This document shows positions 16,120 through 25,440 of a DNA stretch of 64,000 nt, in pieces. The DNA comes from Paenibacillus donghaensis. Lineage in GTDB: Bacteria; Bacillota; Bacilli; Paenibacillales; Paenibacillaceae. The notes beneath the pieces are model-generated. The model did no database searches. It saw nothing but the letters and a program-made list of their open reading frames with translations, and had not been told where the DNA came from. The stretch is taken from positions 2,604,001 to 2,668,000 of the forward strand of contig NZ_CP021780.1 of the NCBI RefSeq assembly GCF_002192415.1, in the 5' to 3' direction. How positions within the stretch are numbered: the stretch's first letter is position 1; every line of letters begins with the position of its first letter. The translations under genes and the position numbers were made by a program.

Positions 16120-17694
16120 ATGACAAAGCGTAAATGGACTACAGGCTTATTAACGTTTCTGGTAGCGGCAGTGGTGTTGTCCGGCTGTGGAGGCAATAAC
16201 GTAAGTAGCGGGAATGCGGCAGAGAGCCCGGCGCCCGCAAGCGGCAATACGGCAGATTCCGGCAGCAAAGTGCTGACGATTGCCAATACCACGGATATTG
16301 AGAGCTTTGATCCGCACAACAACAACAATACGGTCAGCGAATCGGTGCTGGTCAATGTGTTCGACTACCTGCTGAAGAATGACAGCGAGCAGAAGAAGGT
16401 GCCTGGACTTGCGACTTCGTGGGAACAGGTGGATGACAAGACCTGGCGCTTCCACTTGCGTGAAGGCGTAACTTTTCATAACGGAGATCCGTTTACTGCA
16501 GCAGATGTGAAATACACGATTGAACGTGTAGCCAAGGACAGTGCGCTCAAGCAGAGCTCTTATTTCAAAAACATTGTGGAGGTCAAAGTGGTCGATGAGC
16601 TTACCGCCGATGTTATTACCGACGGGCCGGACCCGCTGCTCTTGAACCGCTTGTCCAAGATGGGAGCGGGCATCCTGCCTTCCAAGTATATTGAAGCGAA
16701 CGGTATCGATGCTTTTTTGAAGCAGCCGGTCGGTACCGGACCTTACAAATTCAGCAAATGGACCAAGGATGACCGTGTTGAGCTGGTGAAGAACGAGAAT
16801 TACTATGAGGGAGCGCCGAAATGGGATGAAGTGGTCTTCCGCGCCATTCCTGAAGCTTCCACCCGTGTATCTGAACTGTTGGCCGGCGGCATCGACATTG
16901 CTGCCGGAATTCCCTCCACCGATGTAGCACGCGTGGAAGATACCGATCATAAACAAATTGTCAAAGCGCCAATCCAGCGTGTACTGCAACTGATCCTGCG
17001 TCAGACGGAAGGCAGTCCGACCGCCGATCCCAAAGTCAGAGAAGCGATTGATCTGGCGATCGACAAGCAAGGCATTGTGGACAGCATTGCCGGCGGTGCC
17101 GGTATTGTCACCCGCACCTCGGTAACTCCGGGCAACTTCGGGGCCGATCCTTCTCTCTACAAGCAAAGTTTGTATGACCAGGTGAAAGCCAAAGAACTGC
17201 TTAAGGAAGCCGGTTATGCCGAAGGCAGTCCGGAACTGACGATCTCCGTATCGTCGCAGTACAAAGAGTATTCCGAAGTGGTAGCCGCCATGCTGGAACA
17301 GAATGGCTTCAAGGTCAATCTGGATGTGCTGGAGCCGAGTGCATTCAGCGAGCGTTACAGCTCGAAGTCTTTTAAAGAAATCTTCATGATAGGGATCGGC
17401 AACTCGCTGTTCGATGCTTCCAACAACTACAACCGTTATCTGGCGGAAGAAGCGAAGGGCGAGACGGATTACAATAATCCGGAAATCGAGAAGCTCTTGC
17501 AGCAAGCGCTGGTGAACATGGACCCGGCCTCGCGTGAAGAGGAATACAAGCAGGTGCAGCAGATTCTGGCGGATGACCGTCCGGCCGTGTACTTGTTCCA
17601 AATGGAAGGAATCTACGGGACCGATGCCCGTGTGACCTTCACACCAAGAAGCGACGAAATGTTCTATGCAGAGGAAATTACGCCTGCGAACTAG
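16120..17694 (+). CDS. Peptide ABC transporter substrate-binding lipoprotein, family 5
   Basis: This is the receptor of the second peptide importer, 524 residues. ATG 16120 is chosen because AAGGAG lies 8 nt before it. The lipobox is LSGC (Cys23), followed by a Gly/Asn/Ala/Ser-rich tether. SBP-5 landmarks: NTTDIESFDPHNNNNT, WRFHLREGVTFHNGDPFTAADV, and VGTGPYKFSKW near residue 204. A hairpin with a T-run follows the stop, which would yield more receptor than membrane subunits. The dipeptide/oligopeptide substrate is inferred from the neighbouring peptidases. Confidence 0.93.
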   Translation: MTKRKWTTGLLTFLVAAVVLSGCGGNNVSSGNAAESPAPASGNTADSGSKVLTIANTTDIESFDPHNNNNTVSESVLVNVFDYLLKNDSEQKKVPGLATSWEQVDDKTWRFHLREGVTFHNGDPFTAADVKYTIERVAKDSALKQSSYFKNIVEVKVVDELTADVITDGPDPLLLNRLSKMGAGILPSKYIEANGIDAFLKQPVGTGPYKFSKWTKDDRVELVKNENYYEGAPKWDEVVFRAIPEASTRVSELLAGGIDIAAGIPSTDVARVEDTDHKQIVKAPIQRVLQLILRQTEGSPTADPKVREAIDLAIDKQGIVDSIAGGAGIVTRTSVTPGNFGADPSLYKQSLYDQVKAKELLKEAGYAEGSPELTISVSSQYKEYSEVVAAMLEQNGFKVNLDVLEPSAFSERYSSKSFKEIFMIGIGNSLFDASNNYNRYLAEEAKGETDYNNPEIEKLLQQALVNMDPASREEEYKQVQQILADDRPAVYLFQMEGIYGTDARVTFTPRSDEMFYAEEITPAN

Positions 17695-17710
17695 ATAGTA
17701 GGGAAAAGAG

Positions 17711-17748
17711 CGGCTGGGACCTGGACTTCAGGTTCCGGCCGTCCTTTT
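17711..17748 (+). terminator. Hairpin between receptor and permease genes, likely partial terminator
   Basis: CGGCTGGGACCTG (17711-17723) pairs with CAGGTTCCGGCCG (17729-17741), including G-U pairs, around a 5-nt loop; TCCTTTT follows. It lies inside the operon just after the lipoprotein gene. A partial stop or RNA-stabilising role there would raise the receptor-to-permease ratio, a common arrangement in binding-protein importers. Confidence 0.6.
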
Positions 17749-17787
17749 CAGAAGTGATGCTTGGATGAGGCTGGAGGTGAATCAACT

Positions 17788-18705
17788 TTGCTAAAATATA
17801 TCGTCAAATCCCTGCTGCAGGTCATCCCGACCTTGCTGATTGTCTCCCTGATCGTATTCGTGCTAGTCCGGGTTACGGGTGATCCCGTAGCGCTGATGCT
17901 GCCGGAGACGGCCACCGCCGCCGACCGGGCGGCATTGACTCAGGCGCTGGGGCTGGATCAGCCGCTCACGACCCAATATGTCAAATTCCTGGGCAGTGCG
18001 CTGCAAGGGGACTTCGGCAATTCGTTCCGCTACGGGGAATCGGCGCTGCCGCTGGTGCTGGAGCGGCTGCCGGCCAGCTTCGAGCTGGCCGCCTCCGCGA
18101 TGCTGTTCGCTGTTCTGCTGGCGATTCCGCTCGGTGTGGCTTCTGCGGTGAAGCGCAATACGTTCACCGATCTGATCATTTCCGGGGTCTCCGTCATCGG
18201 CAAGGCGATGCCGAACTTCTGGATGGGCATCATGCTGATTCTGCTGTTCTCGGTGATTCTCGGCGTGCTGCCGGTATCGGGGCGCGGAGGATTTGCCCAT
18301 CTGGTGCTGCCCGCCTTCACGCTGGGCGTGGGTCTGGCCGCACAGATGACCCGGCTGATCCGCTCAAGCATGCTGGACATTCTGAACCAGGACTACATCC
18401 GCACCGCGCGCAGCAAGGGCATCCGGGAGCTGCGGGTTGTGGGCAAGCATGCTTTTCGCAACGGGATGATTCCGGTGGTGACGATTATGAGCCTGCAGTT
18501 CACCAGCCTGATCGGCGGAGCGTTGATTACGGAGACGGTATTCGCCTGGCCGGGCCTCGGCCAGCTGCTGGTCGTTGCAGTGAACACGCATGACATGGCG
18601 ATTGTGCAGGCGGCCGTCTTTGTGATTGCTTTTATCGTGGTGGTTACGAATATTCTGACCGATGTGGCGTACCGGCTGCTCGATCCGCGGATTAAATATG
18701 ATTAA
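17788..18705 (+). CDS. Peptide ABC transporter permease, DppB type
   Basis: This is a membrane subunit of 305 residues. The TTG at 17788 is taken as start because GGAGGTGA lies 7 nt upstream; the frame is open back to 17761 but has no better site. The first helix is at residues 5-28. Next come LVRVTGDPVALMLPE and a coupling loop, RTARSKGIRELRVVGKHAFRN, near residue 205. The C-terminal ITETVFAWPGLGQLLV is typical of DppB. Its partner permease downstream carries a frameshift, so this subunit may lack a functional mate if that lesion is real. Confidence 0.92.
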   Translation: MLKYIVKSLLQVIPTLLIVSLIVFVLVRVTGDPVALMLPETATAADRAALTQALGLDQPLTTQYVKFLGSALQGDFGNSFRYGESALPLVLERLPASFELAASAMLFAVLLAIPLGVASAVKRNTFTDLIISGVSVIGKAMPNFWMGIMLILLFSVILGVLPVSGRGGFAHLVLPAFTLGVGLAAQMTRLIRSSMLDILNQDYIRTARSKGIRELRVVGKHAFRNGMIPVVTIMSLQFTSLIGGALITETVFAWPGLGQLLVVAVNTHDMAIVQAAVFVIAFIVVVTNILTDVAYRLLDPRIKYD

Positions 18706-18722
18706 GAAGGGAGGAACGTGCT

Positions 18723-19651
18723 ATGGCAGAGTCTACTCCGGGTGGGTCACTGGATACGGCCAGCGATGCGCAACTTGTGGCACATAAGCCGTCCGGATTC
18801 GGTCTGGGCTGGAACAGGCTGCTGCGCAGCAAGACCGGCACCTTCGGCGCTGTTCTGGTGCTGCTCGTCACACTGACAGCGCTGCTTGCACCGCTGCTGG
18901 CAGGGCAGGACCCCTCGGCGATTGACCCGCTGAGCCGGCTGAAGCCGCCGATGTGGCTGGACGGCGGTTCTGCCGCCCACTGGCTGGGCACGGATAATCT
19001 GGGCCGCGATATGTGGAGCCGGATCGTCTACGGTTCGCGCGTCTCGCTTATCGTCGGCATCGGGGCGGTGCTCGTCTCAGGGCTGATCGGCGCGGTGCTC
19101 GGGCTGTTGTCAGGCTTCTACGGCAAATGGGTGGATGCGGTGATTATGCGGGTCGCGGACTCTTTTATGGCGATTCCGACAATTCTGTTCATGCTCGTTG
19201 TACTCGCTGTGGTCGGTCCAGGACTGACTACGCTGATCTTCGTCATCGGGGTGACGAACTGGGTGTCCTACACCCGGGTCGTGCGCGGGAGGTGCTGAGC
19301 ATCAAAGAGCGGGATTTCGTCAAAGCGGCCAGATCGGTGGGCGCGAAGAACGGGCGGATTGTGCTGAAGCATATCTTGCCCAACATCCTCTCTTCGTTCA
19401 TTGTCCTCTCCGGGATGAATGTGGCGACGACGATTATTACGGAAGCTTCCCTCAGCTTCCTGGGGCTGGGCATCAAGCCTCCGGCGGTGTCCTGGGGGGG
19501 CATGCTCAGTGATGGAAGGCAATATATCGCGACCAGCTGGTGGGTAGCCACGTTTCCGGGGCTGGCAATTACGATTACGGTGCTTGGCGTGATTTTCCTG
19601 GGCGACTGGCTGCGGGACGTGCTGGACCCTCATATGAAGGAAAAAGGCTAA
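18723..19651 (+). pseudogene. Peptide ABC transporter permease, DppC type, interrupted by a one-base frameshift
   Basis: The first 191 codons (18723-19298) encode a normal DppC N-terminal half with AAHWLGTDNLGRDMWSRIVY. They run into TGA just after the coupling-loop start SYTRVVRG. The rest (EVLSIKERDFVKAARSVGA onward, to 19651) continues in another frame. Restoring one base near 19285-19292, a GC-rich run, would rejoin the halves into about 309 residues, the normal family length. Both halves are otherwise well conserved and the neighbouring genes are intact. The cause may be a very recent mutation or a sequence error. If real, the importer should be inactive unless another DppC-type subunit substitutes. 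Confidence 0.9.
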
Positions 19652-19672
19652 AGGAGACGGGAGGGAAACCAA

Positions 19673-20650
19673 ATGACAGCGAAACTGCTTGAAGTCAATA
19701 ATCTGCATACCTCTTTCAAAACGGAGGACGGAGTTGTGCCTTCGGTGGGCGGGGTCAGCTTTACGGTTGGCCGGGGTGAAACGCTGGCCATTGTCGGCGA
19801 GTCCGGTTCCGGTAAAAGTGTAACCTCCTTGTCGATCATGGGGCTGGTAGGTTCGCCGGGGAAAGTGACGGCAGGAGAAATCCGCCTGGAAGGCAAGGAT
19901 TTACTCCAGCTCTCCAAGCGGGAGATGCGCAAATACCGGGGCAATGTGATTTCGATGATTTTTCAGGAACCGATGAGTTCGCTCAATCCGGTGTTCACAG
20001 TGGGCAATCAGATCCGTGAGGTGATTCAGCAGCACCGGAGGATGAGCAAGCAGGAGGCCAAGGCGCGGAGCATCGAGATGCTGGATCGTGTCGGCATCCC
20101 GGGAGCGGCCAAGGTAGCCGGGTATTTCCCGCATCAGCTGTCCGGCGGGATGCGCCAGCGGGTGATGATCGCCATGGCGCTGGCCTGCCAGCCGAAGCTG
20201 CTCATCGCCGATGAACCGACAACGGCGCTTGACGTAACGATCCAGGCGCAAATTCTGAAGCTGATCGGCCAGCTGAGCAAGGAAGAGAACACAGGCATTA
20301 TTCTCATCACCCATGATCTGGGGGTTGTGGCCGAGATGGCGGACCGGGTGGTCGTGATGTACGCCGGGGAAGTGGTCGAGGAGGCGAATGTGTTCGACCT
20401 GTTCGAGAAGCCGGGGCATCCGTATACGATTGGTTTGCTGGCCTCCCTGCCCAAGCTGAATGAGCAGCGGGAGAGGCTGGATTCGATTCCGGGAACGGTG
20501 CCGAACCTGCTTAGAATGCCGGGTGGCTGCCCGTTTCATCCCCGCTGCCCGTACGCCCAGGAACAGTGTACGAAGGTGCACCCGGACTTGCGCGAGAAGG
20601 CGAGCGGGCATCAGGTACGGTGCTTGCGTATGGAGGAGGTATCACCATGA
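19673..20650 (+). CDS. Peptide importer ATPase, DppD type
   Basis: This is an ATPase subunit of 325 residues. Walker A GESGSGKS is at residues 42-49, the Q-loop [15 protein letters not shown], signature [16 protein letters not shown], Walker [13 protein letters not shown], and the switch histidine is in LITHDLG. Beyond the core it has the peptide-importer extension with IPGTVPN and a cysteine cluster, [16 protein letters not shown], typical of DppD/OppD. The ATG is preceded by a purine-rich GGGAGGG stretch. It overlaps the next ATPase by 4 nt. This fuller architecture contrasts with the short ATPases of the first importer. Confidence 0.93.
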   Translation: MTAKLLEVNNLHTSFKTEDGVVPSVGGVSFTVGRGETLAIVGESGSGKSVTSLSIMGLVGSPGKVTAGEIRLEGKDLLQLSKREMRKYRGNVISMIFQEPMSSLNPVFTVGNQIREVIQQHRRMSKQEAKARSIEMLDRVGIPGAAKVAGYFPHQLSGGMRQRVMIAMALACQPKLLIADEPTTALDVTIQAQILKLIGQLSKEENTGIILITHDLGVVAEMADRVVVMYAGEVVEEANVFDLFEKPGHPYTIGLLASLPKLNEQRERLDSIPGTVPNLLRMPGGCPFHPRCPYAQEQCTKVHPDLREKASGHQVRCLRMEEVSP

Positions 20651-21726
20651 ATGAAGCCGGGAACGTAATCGGGCGGGTCGCACAACAGACGCCATTGCTC
20701 GAAGTCCAGGGACTGAAGAAATATTATCCGCAGCAAAAAGGCTGGTTCTCCCGCAAAGGCGGGGACATCAAAGCAGTGGACGGCGTAAGCTTCCGGGTGA
20801 TGCCTGGCGAGACACTGGGGATAGTAGGTGAATCGGGCTGCGGGAAATCTACGACAGGCCAGATGATTACGCGGCTGCTTGAGCCGACGGAAGGGAAGAT
20901 TCTGTTCCAGGGCCGCGACTTGACGGCGTTATCCGCAGAGGAGACCCGCAAGGTCAGGAGAGATTTGCAGTTTGTGTTCCAGGACCCGTATTCTTCCTTG
21001 AACCCGCGCATGAAGGTATTTGATATTGTGGCCGAACCGCTTGAAGTGCATGGGCTGGCCAAAGGGAAGGAACTGAGGGCTGAAGTATTCCGCCTGCTGG
21101 AGACGGTGGGTCTGGGGGCGCATCTGGCTGACCGCCACCCGCATGAATTCAGCGGCGGGCAGCGGCAGCGGATCGGCATTGCCCGGGCGCTGGCGATGAA
21201 GCCGAAGCTCGTCGTGTGCGACGAGCCGGTATCGGCGCTCGATGTGTCGATTCAGGCCCAGATCCTCAATCTGCTCAAGGATCTGCAAGCACGGTTCCAG
21301 CTCACCTATATCTTCATTGCCCATGGGCTGCCATCCGTGAAGCATATCAGCGACCGGATTGCGGTCATGTATCTGGGCAAAATTGTGGAGCTGGCGGACC
21401 GGGATGAACTGTTCGCAAGGCCTCTGCATCCATATACGGAAGCGTTGCTTGAGGCAGTTCCTGTACCTGATCCGAGGCTGCGCAAGGAGCGGATTCCGCT
21501 CTCCGGGGAGATTCCCAGCCCGGCGAACCCGCCGTCCGGCTGCGCGTTTCATCCACGCTGCCCGTATGCCCGGGAGATCTGCCGGCAGGAGGCTCCGCCG
21601 CTTGCCGAACATGTGCCGGGCCATCTGGCGGCCTGCCATTTTCCAATATCCAGCCAGGAGATGTCTCAGGCCCCGGTGATTCACACGGGACGACATGCTC
21701 TACTGAAAGGGAGCGAACCTAAATGA
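20647..21726 (+). CDS. Peptide importer ATPase, DppF type
   Basis: This is the second ATPase, 359 residues from ATG 20647. That start overlaps the previous stop as ATGA and follows GGAGGAGGT; the open frame upstream of it is only the other gene's shadow. Walker A GESGCGKS is at residues 61-68, the Q-loop FVFQDPYSSLNPRM, signature FSGGQRQRIGIARALA, and Walker B LVVCDEPVSALD. The switch region reads FIAHGLPSV rather than the common SHDL. The C-terminal extension has GEIPSPANPPSGC and HPRCPYAREIC. Its stop overlaps the S9 peptidase start. Confidence 0.93.
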   Translation: MNEAGNVIGRVAQQTPLLEVQGLKKYYPQQKGWFSRKGGDIKAVDGVSFRVMPGETLGIVGESGCGKSTTGQMITRLLEPTEGKILFQGRDLTALSAEETRKVRRDLQFVFQDPYSSLNPRMKVFDIVAEPLEVHGLAKGKELRAEVFRLLETVGLGAHLADRHPHEFSGGQRQRIGIARALAMKPKLVVCDEPVSALDVSIQAQILNLLKDLQARFQLTYIFIAHGLPSVKHISDRIAVMYLGKIVELADRDELFARPLHPYTEALLEAVPVPDPRLRKERIPLSGEIPSPANPPSGCAFHPRCPYAREICRQEAPPLAEHVPGHLAACHFPISSQEMSQAPVIHTGRHALLKGSEPK

Positions 21727-23744
21727 GTACACGGCCTATCCTGCCTGAGGATTTATACCAATTTCATTGGATCAGCAGTCCCTCCGTCCATCGGGATGGA
21801 GCGGTAGCCTGCGTGCATACGTCTATAGACAAAGACAAGAATGACTATCTTACGCAGCTTCATATCATTGCGCCGGATGGCCGTGGGGAATCACGCCTGA
21901 CCTTAGGAGATCAAGATTCTGCTCCGGCTTGGTCGCCTAACGGTTCTCAGCTGGCTTTTGTGAGGATTGCGGAAGGAAGGAAGCAGCTCTGGACGGTCCC
22001 GGCCGGGGGCGGAGAGGAAACGCAGCGTACCGCTATCAAGCGGGGGGTGGGCGGTTTTGTCTGGTCGCCGGACGGGAAGTATATCGCTTTTACGAGCCGT
22101 ATCAGTCTGGATGCCGGAAGGGAAGACATGTCCATTGAGGAATACATTGAGCAGTCCGGCCGGGTGGGGCGCAGCTTCGAGCGGACTACGCCCAAAGCGG
22201 AAGGCTCAGGCTGGTGGGACGGAATGTTCAGCCACTTGTATGTTGTAGAGCTGGATACGAATACCGTGTCTCTAGTGACCTCAGGGGCCTGGGATGCAAC
22301 CGGCCCGGAGTGGTCGCCGGACAGCACGGCGATTTCCTTCATCTCGAAGCAGGTGGAAGAGGAAGAGGCGGATGCAGATCTGCTTCAATACGCCGATGTA
22401 TACACGGTTAGCCGCACCGGCGGACAGCCCGTCAAGATAACGGACTCCAGCCTGGCTGTTAGCCAGCTTGCTTATTCATTGGACGGCAACCAGCTGTACC
22501 TGATTGCCAGTGACCGGACTTACGGCAGCGGCAGCCACAACCGGCTCTATACTGTGGCGGCATCGGGCGGCAGCCCCGGGCTGCTAGTGCCGGGGCTGGA
22601 TATGCAGCTGGGCAATTTTGCGCTGAATGGTATGAAATCGGCGGTGCCTTCCCGCAGTCCGCAGGTCGTTGCAGCTGACGGCCGGGAATGGATTTATGTC
22701 CTGGGAACGATGCAGGGCTCTGTCCATGTCTACCGCTTCTCGCCGGACGGCACCTATGAGCCAGTGACATCAGGCAAGGGTAGAGATATCTATCAATATA
22801 CACTGTCTGCAGATGGGCATGATCTGGTATTTGCCGCGCTTGAGGCTTCGGGGCCGGGAGAGTTATATCGTCTGAATGTGCAGACCGGAGAAGAACATCG
22901 GATCACCGGGTATAACGATGAAATACTTGCGGAGCTTCAAGTAAATCTCCCGGAAGAATTCATCTACACCTCGTCGGACGGACTCCGCCTGCAAGGCTGG
23001 ATCATCAAGCCTGCCGGGCTTACAGCGGATAAACAGATTCCGCTGATCCTTCACATTCACGGCGGGCCGCATGCAATGATCACCGGTGCTTACAGCCACG
23101 AGATGCAGACGCTGGCGGCGCAAGGGTATGCGGTTCTGCTGCTGAACCCGCGCGGCAGCTTCGGGTATGGGCAGGATTTCGCCAAGGCCTGCCGGGGAGA
23201 CTTCGGCGGTGGAGATTGCCAGGATCTGCTGGACGGTGTGGATGAGGCGCTGAAACGTTACGATTATACCGATGCTGCGCGGCTGGGGATTGCCGGCGGA
23301 AGCTATGGCGGACTCATGACCAACTGGATCATTGCCCACTCGGGCAAATTCCGTGCGGCCGTATCGCAGCGCTGTATTTCCAACTGGCTGTCCTTCTACG
23401 GACTGAGCGATATCGGCATTTCTTATACAGAAGGGATCGTAGGCGGCAATCCGGCGGAGAATCCCGGCCTGCTCTGGTCTAAGTCCCCGCTCGCCCATGC
23501 GCACCGCGTCGAAACGCCGCTCCTCCTTATGCATGGAGAGAACGATTTTCGCTGCCCGGTCGGTCAGGCTGAGGAATTCTACACCGCACTGAAGCGGCTC
23601 GGCAAGACCGCCAAGTTGATCCGTTACCCGGGTTCGAACCATTCCCTGCTTAAGCTTGGCAAACCGTCCCTGCGCGTGGACAGCTTTGAACAGGTGAATG
23701 CCTGGTTTCACGACTATTTACGTAAGGGAGAGGAAGAGCAATGA
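21723..23744 (+). CDS. S9 family serine peptidase (acylaminoacyl-peptidase/prolyl oligopeptidase-like)
   Basis: This is an intracellular peptidase of 673 residues without a signal peptide. The N-terminal two thirds carry WD40-like propeller blades such as SAPAWSPNGSQLAFVR and GFVWSPDGKYIAFTSR. The C-terminal alpha/beta-hydrolase domain has the oxyanion region HIHGGPHAM, the nucleophile in GGSYGGLMTNW, Asp in MHGENDFRCPVGQA and His in GSNHSLLK. It overlaps the importer ATPase by 4 nt and the next gene by 4 nt. Imported short peptides are therefore the natural substrate. Propeller gating restricts this family to oligopeptides. Confidence 0.94.
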   Translation: MSTRPILPEDLYQFHWISSPSVHRDGAVACVHTSIDKDKNDYLTQLHIIAPDGRGESRLTLGDQDSAPAWSPNGSQLAFVRIAEGRKQLWTVPAGGGEETQRTAIKRGVGGFVWSPDGKYIAFTSRISLDAGREDMSIEEYIEQSGRVGRSFERTTPKAEGSGWWDGMFSHLYVVELDTNTVSLVTSGAWDATGPEWSPDSTAISFISKQVEEEEADADLLQYADVYTVSRTGGQPVKITDSSLAVSQLAYSLDGNQLYLIASDRTYGSGSHNRLYTVAASGGSPGLLVPGLDMQLGNFALNGMKSAVPSRSPQVVAADGREWIYVLGTMQGSVHVYRFSPDGTYEPVTSGKGRDIYQYTLSADGHDLVFAALEASGPGELYRLNVQTGEEHRITGYNDEILAELQVNLPEEFIYTSSDGLRLQGWIIKPAGLTADKQIPLILHIHGGPHAMITGAYSHEMQTLAAQGYAVLLLNPRGSFGYGQDFAKACRGDFGGGDCQDLLDGVDEALKRYDYTDAARLGIAGGSYGGLMTNWIIAHSGKFRAAVSQRCISNWLSFYGLSDIGISYTEGIVGGNPAENPGLLWSKSPLAHAHRVETPLLLMHGENDFRCPVGQAEEFYTALKRLGKTAKLIRYPGSNHSLLKLGKPSLRVDSFEQVNAWFHDYLRKGEEEQ

Positions 23745-24259
23745 GCAGTGTACAGCTATCCATCCCGGTGGCCATGCTGGTAGAGAACGCATTAACCAGC
23801 GGCGAACCGGCTGAGATTATTATCGACTGGCTGCGGCGGCGGGAATTCGCCCCTTTGCAGGGCAAGGTCAAGGATCAGGAGATGAATTTCGCGGAACGGC
23901 TGGATACGGCAGCCGAGCTTGGCGACCCCTGGGAAGAAGCCATCCGCAGCGGATATGCCTTCAAGTTCCTGCATATCGGAGGCCTGAAGCGGCTGCTGGA
24001 TTTCCGGTTCAACCGGAAGATAGAGCAGGATTTCGTGCAGGAGGGGACGAGCCTCAGACATCTGTATTTGAGTCCGCAGGAGATTGCAGAGCTGCGCCCG
24101 CTGATCAGCAGACAATGGGAGGTACGCGAGGAAACCGGATCGGGTGCTGACCGGAAAGGGCTGAGTACGGAGGAAGCGGCTGTAGATGATACTGCCTTAA
24201 GAGAAACGGCCGGGAGTGAACGGCTTTTGCAGGTAAGTGTGGAGCTGAAGTATCAGTAG
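23741..24259 (+). CDS. Uncharacterised protein co-transcribed with the S9 peptidase
   Basis: I do not recognise this 172-residue family. It starts within the peptidase stop codon (ATGA) and ends before a strong terminator, so it is the last gene of the peptide operon. There is no signal peptide or transmembrane segment. Residues 1-75 look alpha-helical and acidic/basic mixed (EPAEIIIDWLRRREF, SGYAFKFLHIGGLKRLLDFRF). Residues 85-115 include LRHLYLSPQEIAELRPLIS. From about 120 the sequence is low-complexity and Glu/Thr-rich, probably a disordered tail. Position suggests a peptidase partner or a peptide-sensing role, but that is only context. Confidence 0.75.
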   Translation: MSSVQLSIPVAMLVENALTSGEPAEIIIDWLRRREFAPLQGKVKDQEMNFAERLDTAAELGDPWEEAIRSGYAFKFLHIGGLKRLLDFRFNRKIEQDFVQEGTSLRHLYLSPQEIAELRPLISRQWEVREETGSGADRKGLSTEEAAVDDTALRETAGSERLLQVSVELKYQ

Positions 24260-24265
24260 CTTTCG

Positions 24266-24305
24266 AAAAAGCCGCGAAACCCCTGAAGGTTATCGCGGCT
24301 TTTTT
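24266..24305. terminator. Rho-independent terminator, end of the peptide operon
   Basis: AAAAAGCCGCGA (24266-24277) pairs with TCGCGGCTTTTTT (24293-24305) around a 15-nt loop, 7 nt after the last stop. A-run on the left and T-run on the right make it usable in both directions, so it may also end the convergent lacI-type gene. Confidence 0.9.
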
Positions 24306-24334
24306 GCTGTGAAAAGGATTCCTTATGCGTTCAG

Positions 24335-25384
24335 TTAGGCTGGGGTCACAGCCGCGGGTGCTGCACAGGACAAACGTTCCGTGAAGAGGGTGTCCACCAC
24401 CGTCTTCACACTGGTGCGGCTGTCACCGCTCATGGAGTCTACGAGTAAATCTACCGCGGTAATGGCCAACAGCTCCTTCTCCACATGAATGGTGGTCAGC
24501 TCGGGCGAGACAACGATGGATTCGCGGATGTTATCGAAGCCGATCACGGAGACATCCTCAGGAACATTCAGTCCAAGCTCTGCCAGCGTCTTCATTACAC
24601 TGATGGCAATATAATCGTTCTCACAGAATAGTGCAGTCGGGAATCCGCCTGAAGCCTGCTTGTACGCCGACAGCTGCTCCTTGAAGGATTCCTGTACCGA
24701 AAGGACGGTAGGGGAAACTGTAAACACGCGAGAGTCCGGCAGATCCAGATTTAATTCCTTCAAGGCGCGTTTGAAGCCACGCTTACGTGAGTCGAAGTTG
24801 TGAATCCGCACGGAGGAGGCAACGTAGCCAATTTCGCGATGGCCGATATCATGCAAGTGAACAGCTGCCTGATGAGCGCCCATTATGTTATTAATCTCAA
24901 CAAAATGAATCGGAAGCGTCTCATACAGGGTATCCAGCACCACGATGCTGGGCATTTTCGCCGCGATAGTGGCAACTTGCTCCCGGGTGAGATTGGTGCC
25001 GAGCAGGATTACACCGTTGCCGGAATTCTCATCGGCGACCAACTCGATATCACGCTCGAAGAATTCCATATCTACAGAGGAGAAGAGCATGGAATAACCC
25101 TTGGAGCGGGCGCGCTCCTCCGTATGCTGGATCAATTCACGGAAAAATGGCTGCTGGTAGAAGTCCTCCAGTACAATCCCCGAATTGGTGAAGGCCAGAA
25201 AAAGCAGCGTTTTTGCTTGTTTGGCTGGAGCCGCAGGTTTAATCCGGGCGGCATAGCCCGAATCCTTGGCGATACGCAGAATCCGGTCGCGTGTCTCAGG
25301 CCCGATTCCCGGTTTGCCGTTTAAGGCCAAGGAGACTGCTGCTTTGGATACATTAGCTATCTTCGCAATATCTTCCATCCTCAT
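24335..25384 (-). CDS. LacI-family transcriptional regulator
   Basis: This is a sugar-responsive repressor of 349 residues from ATG 25384. GGAG lies 9 nt before it and helix 1 begins at MRMEDIAKIANVS. An in-frame ATG at 25399 has no good ribosome site. The N-terminal helix-turn-helix and hinge helix (KAAVSLALNGKPGIGPETRDRI, written here as one segment of residues 14-35) are followed by a periplasmic-binding-protein-like effector domain with LFCENDYIAISVMKTL and VSVIGFDN. It is divergent from the truncated isomerase and GH78 genes, so regulation of rhamnoside or pectin-side-chain use is likely. The AT-rich divergent region carries repeated TTAAGTTA-type sequences that could be its sites. Confidence 0.9.
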   Translation of the reverse strand: MRMEDIAKIANVSKAAVSLALNGKPGIGPETRDRILRIAKDSGYAARIKPAAPAKQAKTLLFLAFTNSGIVLEDFYQQPFFRELIQHTEERARSKGYSMLFSSVDMEFFERDIELVADENSGNGVILLGTNLTREQVATIAAKMPSIVVLDTLYETLPIHFVEINNIMGAHQAAVHLHDIGHREIGYVASSVRIHNFDSRKRGFKRALKELNLDLPDSRVFTVSPTVLSVQESFKEQLSAYKQASGGFPTALFCENDYIAISVMKTLAELGLNVPEDVSVIGFDNIRESIVVSPELTTIHVEKELLAITAVDLLVDSMSGDSRTSVKTVVDTLFTERLSCAAPAAVTPA

Positions 25385-25440
25385 GGGTTGATTCTCCATT
25401 CGTTCATCAAAATTCCTGTAAACAAGTTAATTCTACTACT

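Noticed and set aside
16150..17601. 483-codon minus-strand frame opposite the peptide-binding protein
   Set aside because: It is a shadow of a well-recognised lipoprotein gene; long antisense frames are common in such GC-rich genes and no ribosome site fits.
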